From an uncultured Porphyromonadaceae bacterium (lineage in GTDB: Bacteria; Bacteroidota; Bacteroidia; Bacteroidales; Muribaculaceae): a DNA stretch of 9,741 nucleotides. Under the pieces are notes generated by a model, which saw only the letters and a list, made by a program, of their open reading frames with translations, was not told the origin of the DNA and did no database searches. Shown in pieces: positions 6,449-9,741 of this stretch. The position numbers and the translations under genes were made by a program. Numbering within the stretch: position 1 is the first letter of the stretch; each line of letters starts with the position of its first letter. Location: NCBI GenBank assembly GCA_905193995.1, contig CAJJQT010000048.1, forward strand, positions 1-9,741, written 5' to 3'.

Positions 6449-7212
6449 TCAGCGTTTTTTCTGCTCTTTGATTATGTCGCGGGCCATGCGGTAGGCCTCG
6501 TAGGTGGTGCGGCTGCGGCGTCCGGCTATCGAGATGCCGTTGGTGCCGTCGAGCCACGCAAGATCGACCACATGCGACTGCAGATATTTGATGGCGGCCT
6601 GCAGGAAAGGAGTCGGAGCCCAGATGGATCGGTGACCGACGGCCAGTGACTTGGCCTGCAGCGACGCCAGCCGGTTTTCTTTCTTGTGAAATTCAGCCAT
6701 CGACGCGCAGCGGTAGTGATGGATGGTGCCGGGCAGTGTGGCCGGAATGACGCTGTCGGGGAACGATACCTTGTCGGAGTAGTCGCGGAGGTTCCAGTTG
6801 GCGTAGCGCTTGTTGAACAGACGCACCTGTGCCACCGGCTCGAAGCCCGAATGGCGGATGGGTTTTCCGCAGAAGTAATTCTGTATCCACGCGCGGTAGA
6901 CGCGGTGTTTGAAGCCTTCGGCCTTGGTTCTGATCAGGTAGTCGCGCATTTTCTCGTCGATAACTTCGTCGGCGTCGATCGACAGAATGTAGCAGTTCTC
7001 GGTCAGGCCGGTGGCGTACTGGCGCTGCGAGCCGAAGCCCTGAAATTCACGCTGAGTGACCTTGCAGCCGTAGCGCTTGCACACGTCGTGCGGTCGGTCG
7101 AATATGAGTCCACGACGATGATTTCGTCGGCAACTCCCTTCAGGGCATTGAGGCAGCGTTCGAGGTTGCTTTCTTCGTTGCGTGTGATAATGGTGGCGGA
7201 TATCTTGTCCAT
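6449..7212 (-). pseudogene. GT2-family glycosyltransferase, WaaE/KdtX-like, broken by a frameshift
   Basis: Two reading frames together encode one GT-A glycosyltransferase of about 255 aa. The first frame runs from ATG 7212 as MDKISATIITRNEESNLERC and reaches VVDSYSTDRT (residues 33-42, ending at 7087), the expected UDP-sugar-binding strand. It then goes wrong and stops at 7003, giving only 69 aa. The rest of the family (DVCKRYGCKVTQREFQGFGS, then the metal motif SIDADEVID) continues in another frame from 7087 to 6449. Restoring 1 or 4 nt near 7084-7100 joins the halves. One extra CGAC unit gives DRT-D-DVC, the best spacing for the family. The homologues I have in mind add hexoses to the LPS core. 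It is first in the minus-strand run, behind its own promoter. The break could be a real mutation or an assembly error. I see no slippery heptamer that would support programmed frameshifting. Confidence 0.82.
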
Positions 7213-7254
7213 GGTGTTTTTCCGGCTCTCGTTTCCGTTTTTCGTTAACTGCCG

Positions 7255-7285
7255 CAAAATTAATAAAATTTCGCGATTCAGCCAA
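7255..7285 (-). promoter_or_regulatory. Bacteroidetes-type promoter for the minus-strand glycan genes
   Basis: On the minus strand, TTG (7285-7283; ATTG with the preceding base) is followed by a 20-bp spacer and TAATTTTG (7262-7255), a match to TAnnTTTG. It lies 42 bp before the GT2 ATG at 7212, predicting a leader of about 35 nt. The -33 element is imperfect (ATTG for TTTG). No other site in the spacer fits this direction as well. Confidence 0.55.
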
Positions 7286-7289
7286 TAAC

Positions 7290-7445
7290 ATGTCCGGTAA
7301 AGTCCTTATGGGCCGGCAGTTCACGGAAACCGCACCAAACGGTTCCAGGCTGCTTTTGACATCCGGGAGTACACTGAAGAGAACGGCCGGGAGTTCCCGA
7401 AAATTCGCTGGATTTTGGCCCGTTTTTGGCTTCAATTTGTTATAA
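7290..7445. other. Unexplained GC-richer segment in the divergent spacer
   Basis: The 7213-7570 spacer has AT-rich promoter DNA at both ends and a middle block of about 150 bp that is clearly richer in G and C. It contains an imperfect hairpin (GGAAACCG, 7-nt loop, CGGTTCC, about 7325-7346), two copies of CCGGGAGT (7363-7370 and 7387-7394), CGGG-AGTT-CCCG (7388-7399), and four CCGG tetramers in all (7294, 7313, 7363, 7387). Both strands are open: a 51-codon frame on plus (7290-7445), and on minus a frame that runs into the GT2 fragment. Neither translation resembles a protein I know. It lies upstream of both promoters. It could be a dispersed intergenic repeat, a small RNA or a regulatory region; I cannot decide. 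Confidence 0.4.
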
Positions 7446-7485
7446 AGCATGTCTTTAACCCTGAAATTTTCTGTCGGAAATTTTT

Positions 7486-7502
7486 CTGAAATAGAATTTC
7501 AG
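7486..7502. repeat. Perfect 7-bp inverted repeat beside the ybeY promoter
   Basis: CTGAAAT, AGA, ATTTCAG forms a perfect palindrome with a 3-nt centre, ending 19 bp before the TTTG of the ybeY promoter. Just upstream are two near-identical direct copies, GAAATTTTCTG (7463-7473) and GAAATTTTTCTG (7477-7488), so the left arm could also pair with an alternative partner. The position suits an operator, but in AT-rich DNA such a match may also be chance. Confidence 0.4.
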
Positions 7503-7521
7503 CTCTCACTTTTTGCCGGAA

Positions 7522-7552
7522 TTTGAAAAATCAAATAATTTTTTTAACTTTG
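7522..7552 (+). promoter_or_regulatory. Consensus Bacteroidetes promoter for ybeY-mnmG
   Basis: TTTG (7522-7525), a 19-bp AT-rich spacer and TAACTTTG (7545-7552) match the primary sigma-factor consensus of Bacteroidetes (TTTG, N19-21, TAnnTTTG) at every fixed base. Transcription should begin about 5-10 nt further on, leaving a leader of roughly 10-15 nt before the ybeY ATG at 7571. This also rules out the longer upstream frame (from 7523) as the ybeY start. Confidence 0.8.
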
Positions 7553-7570
7553 CATCTCAATTACGGGAAG

Positions 7571-7990
7571 ATGATAAATTCGTTCCAATGGTTAAGCCGG
7601 GGCGTCGAGCTGCCGGCAATTGATTGTGCGGTTACGCAAGAGTGGATTATTCGGGTGGCTGAAGCCCACGGCAGAATAGTCGGCGACATTACATATATCT
7701 TTTGCGACGATGACGAGATCTTACGTGTCAACCTCGAGTTTCTCCGCCACGACTATTTCACGGATATTATCACTTTCGATTATTCCCGCGGCAAACTTAT
7801 CTCAGGCGATATTTTCATTTCTCTCGATACCGTACGCTCTAACGCACGGCTTGTCGGTGCCGATTACGAATCGGAACTGCACCGTGTGATCATCCACGGC
7901 ATCCTGCATCTCTGCGGCATCAACGACAAGGGACCGGGTGAGCGGGAGATTATGGAACGCAATGAGAATGAAGCACTTGCTATTCGTTAA
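7571..7990 (+). CDS. ybeY: rRNA maturation RNase / endoribonuclease YbeY
   Basis: This 139-aa metal-dependent single-strand endoribonuclease works in 16S rRNA 3'-end maturation and late 30S quality control. The family core is complete: NLEFLRHDYFTDIITFDYS (54-72), SGDIFISLDTV (78-88) and the metal-binding signature HGILHLCGIND (109-119). The first two His ligands (109 and 113) are present. The third position, His in E. coli HGxLHLxGYDH, is Asp119 here, which I recall as usual in Bacteroidetes. I chose ATG 7571 because an upstream in-frame TTG (7523) falls inside the promoter and adds 16 residues with no family match. The gene is followed after 27 bp by mnmG in the same direction, so the pair is probably one operon. 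The length is typical of the phylum (about 140 aa). Confidence 0.95.
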   Translation: MINSFQWLSRGVELPAIDCAVTQEWIIRVAEAHGRIVGDITYIFCDDDEILRVNLEFLRHDYFTDIITFDYSRGKLISGDIFISLDTVRSNARLVGADYESELHRVIIHGILHLCGINDKGPGEREIMERNENEALAIR

Positions 7991-8017
7991 TCTTTCCTTT
8001 TTATTGTCTGGAACGCT

Positions 8018-9741
8018 ATGAAATTTGATTTCGACGTGATAGTGGTCGGTGCCGGCCATGCCGGATGTGAGGCTGCAGCAGCTGCCGCGCGCCTGGGCGC
8101 ACGTACTCTCCTCGTCACGCTCGATATGCACAAAATCGCGCAAATGAGCTGTAATCCGGCGATTGGCGGTATAGCCAAGGGTCAGATAGTTAGGGAAATA
8201 GATGCTATGGGTGGTCTGATGGGCATAGTCACTGACCGAAATTCCATTCAGTTCCGTATGCTCAACCTGTCGAAGGGGCCTGCCATGTGGAGTCCCCGGG
8301 CGCAGACCGACCGCACCAAGTATTCGCTGATGATGCGCGATATTCTCGAGCATACCGAGAATCTGAACATGTGGCAGGGATGTGCCAATGAGCTGATCGT
8401 CGAAGATGGTACCGTCCGCGGCGTGCGCACTGCCGAGGGCGCTGAGTTTCACGCCCGGTCGGTCGTGCTGACTAACGGGACTTTCCTCAACGGCCTGATG
8501 CACATAGGGCGCTGCAAGTTCCCCGGCGGCCGTATCTCTGAGCCTGCCGTCGGGGGCCTGACAGAGCAGCTTGTCAGCCTCGGATTCCGCGCCGACCGCA
8601 TGAAGACCGGTACTCCTGTCCGCATCGACGGCCGCTCAGTCCACTGGGATCTGACCAAACCGCAACAGGGCGACTCGACCCGCCATAAATTCTCATATTT
8701 GCCTGAGGTCGGACGCACTCTCGAGCAGCGCGACTGCTACATCGTCTATACCTCCGAGGCTACCCACGACATTCTGCGCAGTGGTCTTCCCGACTCACCG
8801 CTCTACAACGGCCAGATCCAAAGCATAGGCCCCCGCTACTGTCCGTCCATCGAGACAAAGATAGTGACCTTCGCCGACAAGACGGAGCACCAGCTGTTTC
8901 TCGAACCGGAAGGTGAGTCAACCACTGAATATTATCTCAACGGTTTCTCGTCGTCGCTGCCTATGGATGTTCAGATCCGCGCCATACAGACCATTCCGGC
9001 TCTGGCTGACGTGATGATCTACCGCCCTGGCTATGCCATTGAATATGACTTTTTCGACCCCACGCAGCTCCGGCATACGCTCGAGACACAGCTTGTACGG
9101 AATCTGTTCTTCGCCGGACAGATCAACGGCACCACAGGTTACGAGGAAGCCGCAGGGCAGGGGCTCGTGGCCGGAGCCAACGCCGCACTTGCTGCGCTCG
9201 GCCGTCCCCAGTTCACGCTTGCACGCGACGAAGCATATATCGGCGTGCTGATCGATGATCTTGTCACCAAAGGCGTCGACGAGCCTTACCGCATGTTCAC
9301 TTCCAGAGCCGAGCATCGCATTCTGCTGCGGCAGGACGACGCCGACATGCGCCTTACGCCGAAAGCCTATGAAATCGGCCTTGCAGATGAGCGGCGCTAT
9401 AGGCTCATGGCTGAAAAACGCGACTGGCGCGACCGTCTGCTCGAACTTGCAGATGCCACGACAGTGCGCGCCGCACAGGTCAACGCCTATCTCGAGTCGC
9501 TCGGCTCGTCGCCGCTTCACCAGAGCGTGAAGCTTGTGAGCCTGATCTCGCGCCCGTCCGTCACTATCGCGTCGCTTGCGGTTTTCGTCCCTGAGCTTGC
9601 CGAGCTGATCGGCGCCCTGCCTGCAGACCGCGCCGATGAAATTGTCGAGGCTGCCGAGATCCTTATCAAATACAGAGGATATATAGAGCGCGAGCAGGCC
9701 GGTGCTGAAAAGCTGCGCCGTCTCGAAGAGCTCCGACTTCC
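8018..9741 (+). CDS. mnmG: tRNA uridine-5-carboxymethylaminomethyl(34) synthesis enzyme MnmG, 3' end cut by window edge
   Basis: This FAD-dependent enzyme (also GidA) works with MnmE to build the 5-carboxymethylaminomethyl group on wobble U34 of several tRNAs. Some 574 codons are visible without a stop, out of about 620, and the C-terminus continues past 9741. The FAD-binding start is VVGAGHAGCEAA (9-20). Both cysteines known to be important are present: CNPAIGGIAKG (Cys45) and RYCPSIE (Cys275). Further signatures are GYAIEYDFFDP near residue 340, GQINGTTGYEEAAGQG near 366 and TSRAEHRILLRQDDADMRLT near 430. The end of the visible part (YRGYIEREQAGAEKLRRLEE) begins the helical MnmE/tRNA-binding C-terminal region. 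The ATG at 8018 gives the standard N-terminus. No separate promoter is seen in the 27-bp gap after ybeY, so it is probably read from the ybeY promoter. Confidence 0.97.
   Translation, partial: MKFDFDVIVVGAGHAGCEAAAAAARLGARTLLVTLDMHKIAQMSCNPAIGGIAKGQIVREIDAMGGLMGIVTDRNSIQFRMLNLSKGPAMWSPRAQTDRTKYSLMMRDILEHTENLNMWQGCANELIVEDGTVRGVRTAEGAEFHARSVVLTNGTFLNGLMHIGRCKFPGGRISEPAVGGLTEQLVSLGFRADRMKTGTPVRIDGRSVHWDLTKPQQGDSTRHKFSYLPEVGRTLEQRDCYIVYTSEATHDILRSGLPDSPLYNGQIQSIGPRYCPSIETKIVTFADKTEHQLFLEPEGESTTEYYLNGFSSSLPMDVQIRAIQTIPALADVMIYRPGYAIEYDFFDPTQLRHTLETQLVRNLFFAGQINGTTGYEEAAGQGLVAGANAALAALGRPQFTLARDEAYIGVLIDDLVTKGVDEPYRMFTSRAEHRILLRQDDADMRLTPKAYEIGLADERRYRLMAEKRDWRDRLLELADATTVRAAQVNAYLESLGSSPLHQSVKLVSLISRPSVTIASLAVFVPELAELIGALPADRADEIVEAAEILIKYRGYIEREQAGAEKLRRLEELRL

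Noticed and set aside
7081..7101. Programmed -1 ribosomal frameshifting in the GT2 gene
   Set aside because: No X-XXY-YYZ slippery heptamer or clear downstream stimulator at the junction, and single-base slippage would leave the loop one residue short.
7290..7445. 51-codon plus-strand frame in the spacer (MSGKVLMGRQ...)
   Set aside because: No ribosome site, no plus-strand promoter found before it, no recognisable motif, and the opposite strand is equally open.
7802..9520. Long minus-strand frames opposite ybeY and mnmG (for example 7802-8503 and 8918-9520)
   Set aside because: They are antisense shadows; the plus strand encodes intact YbeY and MnmG motifs throughout.

Overview
The window looks like a piece of a Bacteroidales chromosome. 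The evidence is four-fold: protein variants typical of that phylum (a DUF4271 protein beside a Bacteroidetes-type HemD, and a YbeY with Asp at its third metal position), Bacteroidetes-style promoters (TTTG, about 19 bp, TAnnTTTG), weak or absent Shine-Dalgarno sites, and high-GC codon use. A Muribaculaceae-like gut bacterium is my best guess from GC content and gene neighbourhood, but I could not test this. I see no phage, transposon, CRISPR, tRNA or rRNA signal.

The window has two divergent transcription units. Reading leftward (minus strand) from about 7250 to the left edge is one tightly packed run of nine genes. First come three envelope-glycan genes: a GT2 glycosyltransferase broken by a frameshift, a GT4 glycosyltransferase, and a Kdo/WaaP-type lipopolysaccharide kinase. 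Next are the dTDP-sugar genes rfbA (rmlA), rfbC (rmlC) and rfbB (rmlB), without rfbD. The run ends with a LOG-family nucleotide-monophosphate phosphoribohydrolase, a DUF4271 membrane protein with a ten-unit pentad repeat at its N-terminus, and hemD (uroporphyrinogen-III synthase), which runs off the left edge. Several junctions overlap (ATGA at rfbC/rfbB and rfbB/LOG; about 20 nt at rfbA/rfbC and GT4/kinase), which suggests translational coupling.

Reading rightward (plus strand) are ybeY (16S rRNA maturation endonuclease) and mnmG/gidA (tRNA wobble-uridine modification). MnmG runs off the right edge with about 574 codons visible. ybeY has a full-consensus Bacteroidetes promoter. The 358-bp divergent spacer (7213-7570) is the only long non-coding stretch. 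It holds a promoter for each direction, a 7-bp perfect hairpin beside the ybeY promoter, and a more GC-rich, structured segment of about 150 bp that no gene explains.

Functionally, the minus-strand genes make an activated deoxy-sugar donor and transfer or phosphorylate sugars, probably in the LPS core or O-antigen. LOG, DUF4271 and hemD are housekeeping passengers. The plus-strand genes serve translation. I did not find a convincing new system. The most notable points are the GT2 frameshift inside a cluster of CGAC tetramers, the missing rfbD, the unexplained intergenic segment, and a kinase in which Met replaces the usual catalytic-loop His.
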